Of a stretch of 64,000 nucleotides of DNA, positions 46,850 to 57,249 are shown piece by piece. The position numbers and the translations under genes are program-made. Within the stretch, counting starts at the first letter, position 1; each line of letters starts with the position of its first letter. The notes beneath the pieces were generated by a model. The model was given only the letters and a program-made list of their open reading frames with translations, was not told the DNA's origin and searched no databases. Where the stretch lies: positions 1,426,001-1,490,000 of the forward strand of contig CAWKDD010000001.1 in the NCBI GenBank assembly GCA_963848335.1. Reading direction: 5' to 3'. This DNA comes from Chersky-840 sp963848335. GTDB taxonomy: Bacteria; Actinomycetota; Acidimicrobiia; Acidimicrobiales; UBA8190.

Positions 46850-48031
46850 TCAGACCTGGGGGTCGACCCACAGCGGCGAGCGTTCTCCCGGAGCCGTCGG
46901 TGGCGCCGAGGTGGGCGGAGCCGGAGCCGGAGGCGGCGGTGGAGCCCCGGCAGCGGGCCCAGGCGGTGGTGATGGCGCCTGCACCGGTGAGGGGTCGGGC
47001 CCCTGCACGCTCCACGAGGCTGCGCCCTGGGGTTGGGCCGTGTCGCCGCCCAACGGGAAGTGGCACGCCACGAAGTGGCCGGGGCCGATGGCGCGCATCT
47101 GGGGCTCCTCGTCGGCACACCGCTGCTGCGCGTGCGGGCAGCGCGTGCGGAACCGGCACCCCGACGGGGGGTTGATGGGGGAGGGGAGGTCGCCGGTGAG
47201 CGCAGCCAGTGCATCGCGCGCCGCGCCGGGGTCGGGCTCGGGGATGGAGGTGAGCAGCGCCTCGGTGTAGGGGTGTTCGGGGTCGCGGTAGAGGTCCTCG
47301 GGCGGCGCCACCTCGCACAGCTTCCCGAGGTACATGACCGCCACCCGGTCGCTCACGTTCTTCACCACGGCGAGGTCGTGCGCGATGAACACCATGGTGA
47401 GCCCGCGTTCGCGTTTGAGGTCGTCGAGGAGGTTGAGGATCTGAGCCTGCACCGACACGTCCAGAGCGGAGACGGGCTCGTCACAGACGAGCACGGTGGG
47501 GTCGAGCATGAGGGCCCGGGCGATGCTGACACGCTGGCACTGGCCGCCCGACATCTCGATGGGCCGGCGCCCGCCGGCGTCGTCGGGATCGATACCCACC
47601 GCCTCGAGGGTGGCGCGGGCCTTCTCCTTACGCTCGAGCTTGGTGCCGATGCCCCACACCGACATGGGCTCGACCACGGCGTCGAGGACGCGCCGGCGCG
47701 GGTTGAGCGACGAGATCGGGTCCTGGAACACCATCTGGATCTTGGTGCGCGCCCGGCGCAGGTTCCCCCGCGCCAACGCCGTGAGCTCGGTGCCCTCGAA
47801 CTTGACCGAGCCCGAGTCGGGATGGTGCACCAGGGACACGGCTCGCCCGGTCGTCGACTTCCCGCAGCCCGATTCCCCCACCAGGCCCAAGGTCTCGCCC
47901 TTGGCCACGTCGAAGCTCACGTCGGACACGGCCCGCACGCGCGAACGGCCCGAGCCGAACTCGACCACGAGATGCTCGGCGCGGAGGAGCACGTCCTGGT
48001 CCCGCATGTGGGCGGTGCCGCTGCCGGCCAT
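46850..48031 (-). CDS. oppF: Oligopeptide ABC transporter ATP-binding protein (OppF/DppF type)
   Basis: A 393-residue ATPase. Walker A GESGCGKST, Q loop VFQDPISSLNP, signature MSGGQCQRVSIARAL, Walker B VLVCDEPVSALDVSVQAQ and H loop AHDLAVV. The C-terminal oligopeptide-transport domain has CRFRTRCPHAQQRC and a final Cys in HFVACHFP, the cysteine set recently linked to an iron-sulphur cluster in Dpp ATPases. The last ~60 residues are a Pro/Ala-rich tail without known function. ATG 48031 overlaps the oppD stop. Confidence 0.93.
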   Translation of the reverse strand: MAGSGTAHMRDQDVLLRAEHLVVEFGSGRSRVRAVSDVSFDVAKGETLGLVGESGCGKSTTGRAVSLVHHPDSGSVKFEGTELTALARGNLRRARTKIQMVFQDPISSLNPRRRVLDAVVEPMSVWGIGTKLERKEKARATLEAVGIDPDDAGGRRPIEMSGGQCQRVSIARALMLDPTVLVCDEPVSALDVSVQAQILNLLDDLKRERGLTMVFIAHDLAVVKNVSDRVAVMYLGKLCEVAPPEDLYRDPEHPYTEALLTSIPEPDPGAARDALAALTGDLPSPINPPSGCRFRTRCPHAQQRCADEEPQMRAIGPGHFVACHFPLGGDTAQPQGAASWSVQGPDPSPVQAPSPPPGPAAGAPPPPPAPAPPTSAPPTAPGERSPLWVDPQV

Positions 48032-49179
48032 CAGCCGCCCCCCGCTCCGTCGGGCCCCGTCATGGCCGCCGCCTCGCGCACGCTGGTCCCGGTGAAGGCC
48101 AGCGCGGCGGGGACCATGGCCTTGACGTTGTGCGCCAGAGCGGCGTCGCCCTCGGCCGATCCCACCGGGTACCAGCACCGGAACACATGGCCCTGGCCCG
48201 CGGCGCGCAGCGGTGGCTCTTCGGCGCGGCAGCGGTCCTGCACGTAGGGACAGCGGGCCGCGAACCGGCACCCCTGGATCTCGGCGGCCAGGTCCGGAGG
48301 CCGGCCCGGGATGGCCCGCAGCCGGGTGTGGGGGGGCTCGCTGAGCCGGGGGATCGAGCGCAGCAGGGCCTCGGTGTAGGGCATGCGGGTGTGGGCAAAG
48401 AGCTCGGCCGTCGGGGCGTGCTCCACGACGCGACCCGCGTACATGACGACGATGTCGTCGGTGCGGTTGGCGACCACGCCGAGGTCGTGGGTGACGAGGA
48501 TCATGCCCATGTGGCGCTCGCGCTGCTGCTCGGCCAGGAGGTCGAGGATCTGGGCCTGCACGGTGACGTCGAGGCCGGTGGTGGGCTCGTCGGCGAGGAG
48601 CAGCTTGGGCCCGCACGCCAGGGCGATGGCGATCATGACCCGCTGGCGCATCCCCCCCGAAAGCTCGTGGGGATAGGAGCGCAGGCGCCTCTCGGGGTCG
48701 GGGATGCCCACCGATGCCAGGAGTGCGGTGGCGGTCTCCTGGGCAGCGTTGCGGTCGAGCCCGGCGCGCAGCCGCAAGGCCTCGGTGATCTGACGCCCCA
48801 CCCGGACCACCGGGTTGAGCGCCGTCATGGGGTCCTGGAAGACGAGCGCGATCTGCATGCCCCACACTTCGCGCAGCTCCGGGAGCGACATGGCGGTGAG
48901 GTCGTGGCCCGAGAACCGCACCGTGCCGGAGCGCTCCACGTTGGACCCGGGCAGCAGACCCATGATGGACCGGCTCAGCACCGTCTTTCCCGAGCCCGAC
49001 TCGCCCACCACCCCCAGGGTGCGACCCCGGCCCAGGGTGAGCGAGACCCCGTCCACGGCGCGCACCAGACCCCGGGGGGTGCGGAACGACGTGTGCAGGT
49101 CCTCCACCTCGAGCAGCGGGCCTTCGATCGACCCCACGTCGGGAAAGCTCAGGGTCGGGTGTCGGCGCCACGGGCTCAC
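48031..49179 (-). CDS. oppD: Oligopeptide ABC transporter ATP-binding protein (OppD/DppD type)
   Basis: A 382-residue ATPase. GESGSGKTVLSRSIMGL is Walker A, VFQDPMTALNPVVRVGRQI the Q loop, LSGGMRQRVMIAIAL the signature, LLLADEPTTGLDVTVQAQ Walker B and THDLGVVA the H loop. The C-terminal domain has CRFAARCPYVQDRC and CWYP. GTG 49179 overlaps the oppC stop. It pairs with OppF to power uptake. Confidence 0.93.
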   Translation of the reverse strand: MSPWRRHPTLSFPDVGSIEGPLLEVEDLHTSFRTPRGLVRAVDGVSLTLGRGRTLGVVGESGSGKTVLSRSIMGLLPGSNVERSGTVRFSGHDLTAMSLPELREVWGMQIALVFQDPMTALNPVVRVGRQITEALRLRAGLDRNAAQETATALLASVGIPDPERRLRSYPHELSGGMRQRVMIAIALACGPKLLLADEPTTGLDVTVQAQILDLLAEQQRERHMGMILVTHDLGVVANRTDDIVVMYAGRVVEHAPTAELFAHTRMPYTEALLRSIPRLSEPPHTRLRAIPGRPPDLAAEIQGCRFAARCPYVQDRCRAEEPPLRAAGQGHVFRCWYPVGSAEGDAALAHNVKAMVPAALAFTGTSVREAAAMTGPDGAGGG

Positions 49180-50117
49180 AGCTTCACCTCGCGTACGTCG
49201 AAGTACGAACGCAGCCTGTCGGCCATGAGGTTGAGCGCGGTGAGCATCAAGAAGATGTAGAGCGACGGCCACAAGGCGATGTACGGGTTCGCACTGAGGT
49301 TGTTGTTGTTCACGCCGTCGTTGATGATGTTGCCGAGCGACGACGTAGGGAGCCCGATCGACAGCCCCAGATAGGCGAGCGAGCCCTCGAGCACGATGGC
49401 GAGGGCCACGCCGATGAGGGCGAAGGACACCGCCGCCGGCAGCACGTTGGGGAGCAGCTCGTGCAGCAGGATCCGCATGGTCTTGGCCCCGGTGGCGCGC
49501 GCCGCCACCACGAACTCGCGGCTGGCGAAGGACAAGGTGGTGGCCCGCATGACGCGGAACAGCAGCGGGGCCGCCACGAAGGAGAAGATCACGACGAGCT
49601 TGAACAGCGACGTGGGCTCCCAGAACAGCTCGACCACCATGATGGCCAGCAGGGCGGGGAAGGCCAGGAGCACGAAGGACAGGGCGTTGAGCACACCGTC
49701 GACGGCCCCGCTGCGGTAGCCGGCCAGGAGCCCGGTGATCCCCCCCACCACGAGGGCCACGCCGACGGGGGCGAAGCCGATCACCAGCGACACCCGTGAG
49801 CCGAAGATGATGCGTGACAGCAGGTCGCGCCCGAGGTCGTCGGTGCCCAGCAGATCGTGGAAGCTCGGCCCTTGGTTCACCGCCGAGTAGTTCTGGAAGT
49901 TGGGGGCCTTCAGGGGCAGCACCGAGGCCAGCACCGCCAGCAGGATCATGAGCGCCACCCATCCGGCGCACACCCAGAACACGACGCCCAGTCCCTTGCG
50001 GCCAGACGGGAGGCCCGCGGCGGGGAGCCGGCCCGCCACTGCCTCGGCACCGGCGGGCGGGGCGGGCGCAACGTAGGCCTCCGATTCCAGTGCCACGTGC
50101 GAAGGGAGCTCAGGCAC
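49176..50117 (-). CDS. oppC: Oligopeptide ABC transporter permease (OppC/DppC type)
   Basis: A 313-residue membrane protein. An N-terminal cytoplasmic stretch and first helix are followed by the typical LGTDDLGRDLLSRIIFGSRVS segment. Five more helices follow, with the coupling-helix motif EFVVAARATGAKTMRILLHE (EAA loop). It overlaps both neighbours (8 nt with oppB, 4 nt with oppD). Confidence 0.94.
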   Translation of the reverse strand: MPELPSHVALESEAYVAPAPPAGAEAVAGRLPAAGLPSGRKGLGVVFWVCAGWVALMILLAVLASVLPLKAPNFQNYSAVNQGPSFHDLLGTDDLGRDLLSRIIFGSRVSLVIGFAPVGVALVVGGITGLLAGYRSGAVDGVLNALSFVLLAFPALLAIMVVELFWEPTSLFKLVVIFSFVAAPLLFRVMRATTLSFASREFVVAARATGAKTMRILLHELLPNVLPAAVSFALIGVALAIVLEGSLAYLGLSIGLPTSSLGNIINDGVNNNNLSANPYIALWPSLYIFLMLTALNLMADRLRSYFDVREVKL

Positions 50118-51054
50118 GGCGCACCCGGGGGTCGAGGACGGTGAGGAGGAAGTCCACCGCGAAGTTCACGACCACGAACGCCACCGCGGCGACCAGGGCC
50201 ATGCCCTGGACCACCAGGTAGTCACGGGAGTAGATGGCGTTGACGAGCTGGAAGCCGATGCCTGGCAGCTGGAAGAGGATCTCCACCACGAAGGCCCCGG
50301 TGAAGAGCGTGCCGATGCTGATGCCGGCCCCGGCCAGCAACGAGAACGACGACGGGCGCAGCACGTGGCGCAGGAGGATGTAGCGCGTGGACAGGCCCTT
50401 GGAGCGCGCCATCGTCACGAAATCCTCCTGCAAGGTGGCGATGAGATCGGCGCGCAGCAGCCGGTAGTAGATGGTGATCGACCCGATGGCCAGAGCCACC
50501 GAGGGGAGGATGACCGACTTGAGGTTGGGCCCCAGGCCCTGGGAGAGGCGGACGAAGCCGGTGGCCGGCGCCCAGTGCAGCGTGACCGCGAACACCAGCA
50601 CGAGCAGCGGGCCCGCCACGAAGACCGGCAGCGCCAGCATGCCGAAGGTCGTCGTGGTGGCGATCCGGTCGAAGATCCGGTTGGGGCGCAGCGAGGCCAC
50701 GAGGGCCATGGGGACGGCGATGACGAGGGCGAGGAGCTGCGACACCACGATGAGCTCCAGGTCGATGGGCACCGCCTCGCTCAAGGCGTTGGTCACGGTC
50801 TGCTTGGTCAGGAACGACGCCCCCAGGTTGCCGTGGAGGATGTTGTCCACCCACGTGGTGTACTGCGCCACCAGTCCCTTGTTGAGCCCGAGCTGTTTCA
50901 GGAGCAGGGCGTGGGAGGCGGGGGTGTAGTTGGGGCCCAGGATGGTCTTGGCCGGGTCGCCGGGCAGGAGGTGGACGAGCAGGAAAGCGAAGACGGTGAT
51001 GAGGAAGCAGATGATGACCAACTGCACCAGTCGGCTGGTGACGTACCGGGCCAT
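50110..51054 (-). CDS. oppB: Oligopeptide ABC transporter permease (OppB/DppB type)
   Basis: A 314-residue permease. An N-terminal helix (LVQLVIICFLITVFAFLLVH) precedes LLPGDPAKTILG and the QYTTWVDNILHGNLG segment found in DppB proteins. The EAA loop is DFVTMARSKGLSTRYILLRH. Six helices. ATG 51054 lies 10 nt after oppA. Confidence 0.94.
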   Translation of the reverse strand: MARYVTSRLVQLVIICFLITVFAFLLVHLLPGDPAKTILGPNYTPASHALLLKQLGLNKGLVAQYTTWVDNILHGNLGASFLTKQTVTNALSEAVPIDLELIVVSQLLALVIAVPMALVASLRPNRIFDRIATTTTFGMLALPVFVAGPLLVLVFAVTLHWAPATGFVRLSQGLGPNLKSVILPSVALAIGSITIYYRLLRADLIATLQEDFVTMARSKGLSTRYILLRHVLRPSSFSLLAGAGISIGTLFTGAFVVEILFQLPGIGFQLVNAIYSRDYLVVQGMALVAAVAFVVVNFAVDFLLTVLDPRVRRA

Positions 51055-51063
51055 GGGCCGTGC

Positions 51064-52731
51064 TCAGGCCTTGCGCCACATCGGCGTGGGCTCGAGGATC
51101 CCGTTGGCGAAACCGAGGGAGTGGGACCCGTCGGGGAGGATGAGGTTGTTGAAGTTCATGACCGAGTCGCTTCCGGTGAGGGACCACGTGGCCAGGGAGA
51201 TCCAGACGTAGGGCAGGTCCTGGGCCAGACGCTTGTCCACCTCCTGGTAGGCCTGGACCCGTGTCTGGGACGACGAGGACGTGCGCCCCTGTTGCAGGGC
51301 CGACTCCAGCTGATCGTCCTTGTTGCGGGCGAAGTTGAGCGCGATGGGCCCGTTGGCCGTGGTGGGGCTCAGCCAGACGTAGTTGAGGTCGGGGTCCGTG
51401 GCGCCGAACATCTCGTCGGTGTAGGCCTGGAACTTCCCGAAGGCCAGGTTGTCGATGAAGGTGACCTGCTCGATCTCGCTCACCGTGGTCTTGATCCCGG
51501 CCTGGCCCCACATGCTGGCCACGGCCTGGACCTCCTCGAGCAGCCGGGGGTCGGTGATCGTGGCCAGGGCGATCTCGATGCTGCCCCCGTGGTTGGGCGC
51601 CGCCTGGGCCACGAGCGTCTTGGCCTTGTCCAGGTCGTAGCTCGGGTAGCCGTTGTCGGCGGACCGGTACGGGGACCCGGGGGGGTAGAGGCTGGGATTG
51701 GGGACGGCCACCCCCACCCCGAACAGCTTCACGAGCTCGTCGGCGTCGGTGGCACAGGCGATGGCCTGGCGCACCAGGGGGTCGCTGGTCGGGTCGGCGT
51801 CGGTGTTGAGGATGATGAAGTCCATGTCCCCCTGGCCCACCTTGGGGTTCAGCACCTGCTGGTAGCCGGGGTCGTGGCGCAGGTCGCGGATGGCGTTGGG
51901 ATCGCGCGTCACCATGAGGTCGACGGTCCCCGTGCGCAGCGACGCCTCCCGGGACTGGTCGTCGGCGATGGGCTTGTAGGTGATGCTGTCGAGGTACGGC
52001 AGCCCGGGACGCCAGTAGTCGTGGTTGCGGACCGCGGTCAGGTGGTCGTTGGGCTCCCACGACTGCAGCGAGAAGGGCCCGGTGCCGATGGGCTTGGTCG
52101 AGCTCTGGCTCTCGAGCTGGGCCATGGCGATGATGTAGCCGACCTGGGTGGCCAGGTAGTGGGGGAAGGCGACGATGGGCTCGGCGCACGACACCAGCAC
52201 CGCCATGTCGCCCACCTTGCTCACGCTGTCGACCACCCCGCGCAGGGCCTGGCCGGTGAGCGCCGAGGTCTGCAGCGCCTGGATGTTGGCCACCACGACG
52301 TCGGCGTCGAGCGGGGAGCCGTCGTGGAACCTGATCCCCGGACGCAAGGTGATGGTCCACTGCGTCATGTCGGGGTTGGCCGTCACCGACTGGGCCAGGT
52401 ACGGGCGGGCCGTTCCGGACGCGTCCACCCGCGTCAACGAGTCGTAGAGGGTGTTGGCGTAGGTCAGCCCGGAGTTGTCCCAATGGCTGGCCGAGGGCAG
52501 GAACCCGTCGATCTCCGAGTTCAACCCGACCGTGATCGTCCCACCGCGCTGCGGGGTCGCCGTGCTCACCCCCGGGGTCGAGACCCGTGGTGCCGTCGAG
52601 CCCGGGGTGCTGGTCCCGCACCCCGACAGGAGCGCCGGCAGACCCACTCCCGCCAACCCCACGGCGGCGGCTGTGGAGGCACCACGCACCAAGAAGGCTC
52701 GCCGGTCGTATCGGTCCGCGGAGTCAGTCAT
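51064..52731 (-). CDS. oppA: Oligopeptide-binding lipoprotein (SBP family 5), Tat-exported
   Basis: A 555-residue solute-binding protein. The N-terminus has a twin-arginine motif (DRRAFL), a hydrophobic stretch and the lipobox LLSGC at residues ~28-32, so it is probably a Tat-exported lipoprotein. GGTITVGLNSEIDGFLP starts the mature fold, and GIRFHDGSPLDADVVVANI is the family 5 signature. First gene of oppABCDF; ATG 52731 follows GAGGGGGA. The peptide type is unknown. Confidence 0.93.
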   Translation of the reverse strand: MTDSADRYDRRAFLVRGASTAAAVGLAGVGLPALLSGCGTSTPGSTAPRVSTPGVSTATPQRGGTITVGLNSEIDGFLPSASHWDNSGLTYANTLYDSLTRVDASGTARPYLAQSVTANPDMTQWTITLRPGIRFHDGSPLDADVVVANIQALQTSALTGQALRGVVDSVSKVGDMAVLVSCAEPIVAFPHYLATQVGYIIAMAQLESQSSTKPIGTGPFSLQSWEPNDHLTAVRNHDYWRPGLPYLDSITYKPIADDQSREASLRTGTVDLMVTRDPNAIRDLRHDPGYQQVLNPKVGQGDMDFIILNTDADPTSDPLVRQAIACATDADELVKLFGVGVAVPNPSLYPPGSPYRSADNGYPSYDLDKAKTLVAQAAPNHGGSIEIALATITDPRLLEEVQAVASMWGQAGIKTTVSEIEQVTFIDNLAFGKFQAYTDEMFGATDPDLNYVWLSPTTANGPIALNFARNKDDQLESALQQGRTSSSSQTRVQAYQEVDKRLAQDLPYVWISLATWSLTGSDSVMNFNNLILPDGSHSLGFANGILEPTPMWRKA

Positions 52732-52854
52732 CGGTCCCCCTCGCCCTCGACCTGATCGGACGCGCAGCCCCCTGGGCGCCGTTGGGGCGCCATGGTAGAC
52801 GGCACACCGTCGGACGAGCGGGCACTGGGACGGGGACGGTCGCGGGGTCGTCAT

Positions 52855-52860
52855 TACCAT
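52855..52860 (+). promoter_or_regulatory. -10 box of the PIG-V-like gene
   Basis: TACCAT ends 7 nt before the ATG at 52868, and selects this start over the ATG at 52859 that lies inside the box. Confidence 0.45.
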
Positions 52861-52867
52861 GCAGGCC

Positions 52868-54016
52868 ATGCGGGCCCCGATGTTGAACCGGCGCGGCCTG
52901 CCGGAAGGGAACGAGCTGTCCTGGGCGCTGCGCACCGCGGTGGTGCCATGGCTCGTGGCCCGCGCCGTGGTGGGGGGGGCGCTCGCCGTCGCGCACGAGC
53001 TCGTGACGCGCACCCATCCCCTGGCCTCGGTGGCGGCGCGGGTCCACCAGGGGCTCCTCGGATGGGACGCCAGCTGGTACGAGTCCATCGCCCGCCACGG
53101 TTACGCCGGCGCCGGGCACAGCTCGCTGCGGTTCTTCCCGCTCGTGCCCCTGCTCACCCGGGCGCTGTCGTCGGTCCCGGGCATCGGTGTCGGCGCCGCC
53201 TTGTTGGTGGTGGCGAACGCGTCGGCCTTCGTCGCCACCGCGCTCGTGGCCCTGCTGGCGCTGCGGGAGGCGGGCGACGCCGCGCTCGGCCGGCGCGCCG
53301 CGTGGCTGCTGTGCCTGGCGCCGCCCGCTTTCACACAGGTCATGGGGTACGCCGAGGGCACGTTGCTGGCTCTGAGCGTCGGCGCGCTGCTGGCGTTGCG
53401 AGCGCGGTCGTGGTGGTGGGCCGCCGCCCTCGGGCTCGCCGCCGCCGCCACCCGGCCCGTGGGCGTCCTTCTCGTCGTCCCCGCCGCCGTCGAGGCGCTG
53501 CGGGGCCTGCGCGACGCGCCCCGGCCCCGACGTCTTTCCCGTGGCGCGGCGGTGGCGGGCCCGGTGGTGGGATTCGCCGCCTTCCTCGGGTGGGTGGGCT
53601 GGCGCTACGGGGACGTCCTCGCTCCCCTCAAGGTGCAGGAGCAGGGCTCGCATCGCGGAGGCGTGGCCGACCCCTTCCGCACCCTGGCCCACGACGCGTC
53701 CCTGCTCGTCCACGACCGGCACCTCGGCTCGGCCCTCCATCTGCCCTGGGCCGTGCTGGCCGTGGCCCTGCTGGTGGTGGCCGTGCGGCGCTGGCCCGCG
53801 GCCTACTCCGCCTACGCCGCCGCGGTCCTGATCGTGGCGCTCACGGCGTCGAACCTCGACGGTTTCGAGCGCTACGCGCTGTCGGCCTTCCCGCTGGTGC
53901 TGGCGGGGGCGACCGTGACGTCGTCCCGGCGCGTCGAGCGGGCCGTGCTGACGGTGGCGGCGGCGGGCCTGGCGCTCTACGCCCTCCTCGCCTTCACCAA
54001 CCTGTACGTGCCGTGA
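52868..54016 (+). CDS. PIG-V-like mannosyltransferase (GT-C membrane glycosyltransferase)
   Basis: A 382-residue protein with about nine membrane helices. The first extracytoplasmic loop has GWDASWYESIARHGY, with the Asp of GT-C enzymes that use polyprenyl-phosphate sugars, then SLRFFPLVPLL, the family's second conserved stretch. GYAEGTLLALSVGALL and AAAATRPVGVLLVVPA also match the PIG-V-like actinobacterial group. It probably adds a mannose outside the membrane; acceptor unknown. The stop is the first base triplet of a four-copy tandem repeat. It heads the glycan block 52.9-58.5 kb. Confidence 0.8.
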   Translation: MRAPMLNRRGLPEGNELSWALRTAVVPWLVARAVVGGALAVAHELVTRTHPLASVAARVHQGLLGWDASWYESIARHGYAGAGHSSLRFFPLVPLLTRALSSVPGIGVGAALLVVANASAFVATALVALLALREAGDAALGRRAAWLLCLAPPAFTQVMGYAEGTLLALSVGALLALRARSWWWAAALGLAAAATRPVGVLLVVPAAVEALRGLRDAPRPRRLSRGAAVAGPVVGFAAFLGWVGWRYGDVLAPLKVQEQGSHRGGVADPFRTLAHDASLLVHDRHLGSALHLPWAVLAVALLVVAVRRWPAAYSAYAAAVLIVALTASNLDGFERYALSAFPLVLAGATVTSSRRVERAVLTVAAAGLALYALLAFTNLYVP

Positions 54017-54085
54017 CCCCCGGATCCACCTTGACCCCCGGATGCACCGTGACCCCCGGATGCACCGTGACCCCCGGATGCACCG
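54014..54085 (+). repeat. Four-copy 18-bp tandem repeat starting at a stop codon
   Basis: Units at 54014, 54032, 54050 and 54068, each TGACCCCCGGATGCACCG (the first has two changes). The first TGA is the stop of the PIG-V-like gene, so the stop itself is repeated every 18 bp in frame. A partial fifth unit (TGACCC) follows. No hairpin of terminator type is formed. Confidence 0.92.
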
Positions 54086-54212
54086 TGACCCGGCGTTTCG
54101 CGTGCCCGGGCCGGCCCGGTGACCGGTGCGCAGCGCCCCAGACGCGCCTCGCATTCCAGGGTTGAGGGCCCTTCCAGCCGGTAGCCTGGAACATGGCCGA
54201 TAGCCGGACGAA

Positions 54213-55773
54213 GTGGAGCTGGGCGAGGTGACACAGACGACGGCGGCACGGCGAGACGATCGCCCGGTGGTGGTGATCGGCGCCGGCCCGGCCGGGCTCA
54301 CCGCCGCCTACCAGCTGTCCAAGGCGGGCCGCGATGCCGTGGTGCTCGAGGCCGACGACGTGGTCGGGGGTATCAGCCGCACCGTGGAGCGCGACGGATG
54401 GCGCTTCGACATCGGCGGCCACCGCTTCTTCACCAAGGTGGCCCGGGTCGAGGAGCTGTGGCACGAGATCCTGGCGCCCGGGGACTTCCTGCTGCGGCCC
54501 CGGATGAGCCGCATCTACTACGAGGGCAAGTTCTACGACTACCCCATCAACGTGCTCAACGCCCTGCGCAACCTGGGCCTTCTCGAGGCCGCCCGGTGCG
54601 GGTTGTCGTACCTGAAGGTGCGGGTGCTCCCCCCCAAGGACCAGAGCACTCTGGAGGGCTACGTGGTCGCCAACTACGGGTGGCGGCTCTACGAGCACTT
54701 CTTCAAGACCTACAGCGAAAAGGTGTGGGGGGTGCCCCCCTCCGAGGTCTCGGCGGACTGGGGCGCCCAGCGCATCAAGGGGATGTCGTTGTGGAAGGCG
54801 GTGTGGGAGCCGATGCGCGCCCGGCTGGCGGGTGGGCAACGGGACCGCTCCAAGCAGGTCACCAGCCTGATCGAGGAGTTCCAGTACCCCAAGCTCGGTC
54901 CCGGGCATGATGTGGGAGACCTGCCGCGACCTCCTCGAGAAGGCCGGCGTCGAGGTGCACCTGGACAGCCCGGTGACGAGGGTCGAGCGCGGCCCGGGCG
55001 GGGCGGTGGCGGTGGCCTTCGACCACGGGGGCGAGCGGGTGCGGGTCGAGACCGACCACGTCGTGAGCTCCATGCCCTTCTCCGAGCTGGTGCGGGCCAT
55101 GGACCCGCCCGCACCCACCGAGGTGCAGGCCGCCGCGGACGCCCTGCACTACCGCGACTTCCTCACCGTGGCGCTGGTGGTGCCCGAGGCGGGCCGGCTT
55201 CCCCGACAACTGGATCTACATCCACTCCCCCAAGGTGAAGGTGGGGCGCATCCAGAACTTCGGGGCGTGGTCGCCCGTTCATGGTGCGCGAGGGCACCAC
55301 CTGCCTGGGCATGGAGTACTTCGTCTTCGAGGGCGACGAGCTGTGGGACCGCTCCGACGACGAGCTGATCGCCCTGGCCACCGGGGAGCTCGCCTCCATC
55401 GGCCTGGTCGAGGCGGCCCAGGTGCAGAGGGGATACGTGGTGCGCATGCCCAAGGCCTATCCCGTCTACGACGACGCCTACCGCGCCGCGGTCGACACCC
55501 TGCGGCACTGGCTCGGCGCCGAGGTGCCCAACGTCCACCCCGTGGGCCGCAACGGGATGCACAAGTACAACAACCAGGACCACTCCATGTACACGGCCAT
55601 GCTCACGGTGGAGAACATCGTGGGCGGACGCCGGCCACGACATCTGGTCGGTGAACGTCGACGAGGAGTACCACGAGGAGCGCCCCGGGGTGCGCTCCGG
55701 GCAGGGGACGGGTCGCGACGCCCCCATCGTCCCCCGGCGTGCCGCCACCGTCACGGGCGACGGCGCGCCGTAG
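54213..55773 (+). CDS. FAD/NAD(P)-dependent oxidoreductase of glycan clusters (UDP-galactopyranose-mutase-like), frame broken
   Basis: About 518 residues. The Rossmann motif VVIGAGPAGLTAAYQLSKAG and GGISRTVERDGWRFDIGGHRFF place it in the amine-oxidase/UGM-like flavoprotein group. FFKTYSEKVWGVPPSEVSADW, WIYIHSPKVKVGRIQNF and NGMHKYNNQDHSMYTAMLTV are typical of the version found near polysaccharide genes. Four extra bases, near 54905, 55197, 55275 and 55628, break the frame. GTG 54213 and GTG 54228 are both possible starts; a TAGCCT box at 54182-54187 would give a ~20-40-nt leader. The exact reaction is unknown. Confidence 0.8.
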
Positions 55774-57185
55774 TGCCGACCGGGGCCGCGGACGATCCCA
55801 CCCCGCGCCAGGGGCGCCTGTCGCCGGCTGAGCCGCGCCACCTCCGGCACCTCGGAGATCCGCCACGCCATCCCCCTGGCCATCGCCGCCGCCCTGGTGG
55901 GGGTGGTCAGCCTGCTCACCACGGTCTTCGTGGCCCACGTGCTCAGCACGCGCCAGTACGGCACCCTCATCGTCCTCCTCGGGCTCTTCCTGGTGGTGTC
56001 GCAGCCGGGAACCGCTCTGCTCGTGGGCGTGGTGCGCAGGGTCTCGGCCTGGCAGGCGCGGGGGCTCGGCGACCGGGTGCGGCCGTGGGTGGCCCGCACC
56101 CACCGCGTCGTGCGAGGGCTCGGTGGTCGTGTTCGCACTGCTCACGTGGCTGATCCGGGTGCCCGTGTCCCACGCGCTGTCCCTCCAGTCGCCGAGCGGT
56201 GTGGCGGAGATCCTCACCGCCGCCGGGGTCTGGGTGCTGCTGTCGATCGACCGGGGCCTGCTCCAGGTGAGCCGCGACTACAAGGACCTCTCGGTCAACC
56301 TCGTCACCGAGGCGGTCATGCGCTGTGCCCTCACCGTGGGACTGGCGGCCGAGTTCAAGCTGGAGGGAGCGGCGCTCGGCCTGTTGCTGGCGGAGCTCAT
56401 CACCGCCACCCACGCCCGCATCACCGCCACCCGCGCCGTGGCGCGCGCCTCGGCTCACGGACGTGTCGGGGCGAGCCCGAGGTGGTGGTGGAGGAGAGCG
56501 GCGGGGCGGTGGCCATGTCGGTGCACGGCGGCAAGGTCCTGCTCGCCGACGTGTTCACCGCCCTGGGCAGCCTCCTGCTCCTGGCCGTATTGCAGAACAC
56601 CGACGTCATCCTGCTCGGGAGCAAGGCGCCGCATCACTCCGGTGCCTACGCGGCCATCTCGGTGCCGTCCAAGGCGCTGGTGTTCGTGGCCCTGGTGCTC
56701 GTCAACTACCTTCTGCCCGAGGCCACCATCCGGCACCAGCGGGGCTCGCACGCGCTGCGCCAGCTGGCTCACACCCTGGCCGTCATGGCCATCCCCTGCG
56801 CCGTCCTCCTGGCCATGGCGGTGTTCGCCGCCCACCGGGTCCTGGCCCTGGTCTTCGGGCAGAAGTTCACCGCCGCCTCCCCGCCTTCTCCACCCTCGTG
56901 CTGGCCATGATCCTCATGTCGGTGACCGTGGCCCTGGCCATCTACCTGCTCGGGATCGGGTGGCGGTGGGTGCTGGTGGTCCTGGCGGTGGGCGCCGGCG
57001 CCCTGGCCGCCGCCACCGCCGCGGCCGGGGGGCAGTACCTGGCCACGGCCCGGGCCGATCTGGGTGTGCAGGCGGGGTTGTGCGCCGCCATGACGGCCTG
57101 CTTCGTGGTGGTGCACCGCCGCAGCGCCGGGCGCCGGGCACTGGCCGACGGTGCGTCGTCGGAGGCCTCCGATTCACTAGCGTGA
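55773..57185 (+). CDS. Polysaccharide flippase-like membrane protein (Wzx/MATE type), frame broken
   Basis: About 470 residues with 12 or so helices. The first has IPLAIAAALVGVVSLLTTVFVAHVLSTRQYG cut into VSLLTTVFVAHVLSTRQYG, the start typical of O-antigen flippases; NTDVILLGSKAPHHSGAYAA is the conserved mid-protein loop. Breaks near 55835, 56115, 56470 and 56880 spread the helices over three frames. GTG 55773 overlaps the preceding TAG by 1 nt. It probably moves a lipid-linked saccharide across the membrane for the neighbouring glycosyltransferases. Confidence 0.75.
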
Positions 57186-57249
57186 CCCGCGTGCCGCTCG
57201 TCACCCTCGTACCCGGGCGGTCGCTGCCGCCCCGGCCCCGGGACGACCG

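Noticed and set aside
54182..54231. A 12-codon upstream frame (ATG 54193 to TGA) as a leader peptide for the FAD oxidoreductase
   Set aside because: It fits a -10 box 5 nt upstream, but it has no special codons and could equally be the true N-terminus with a frame break nearby; evidence is insufficient.
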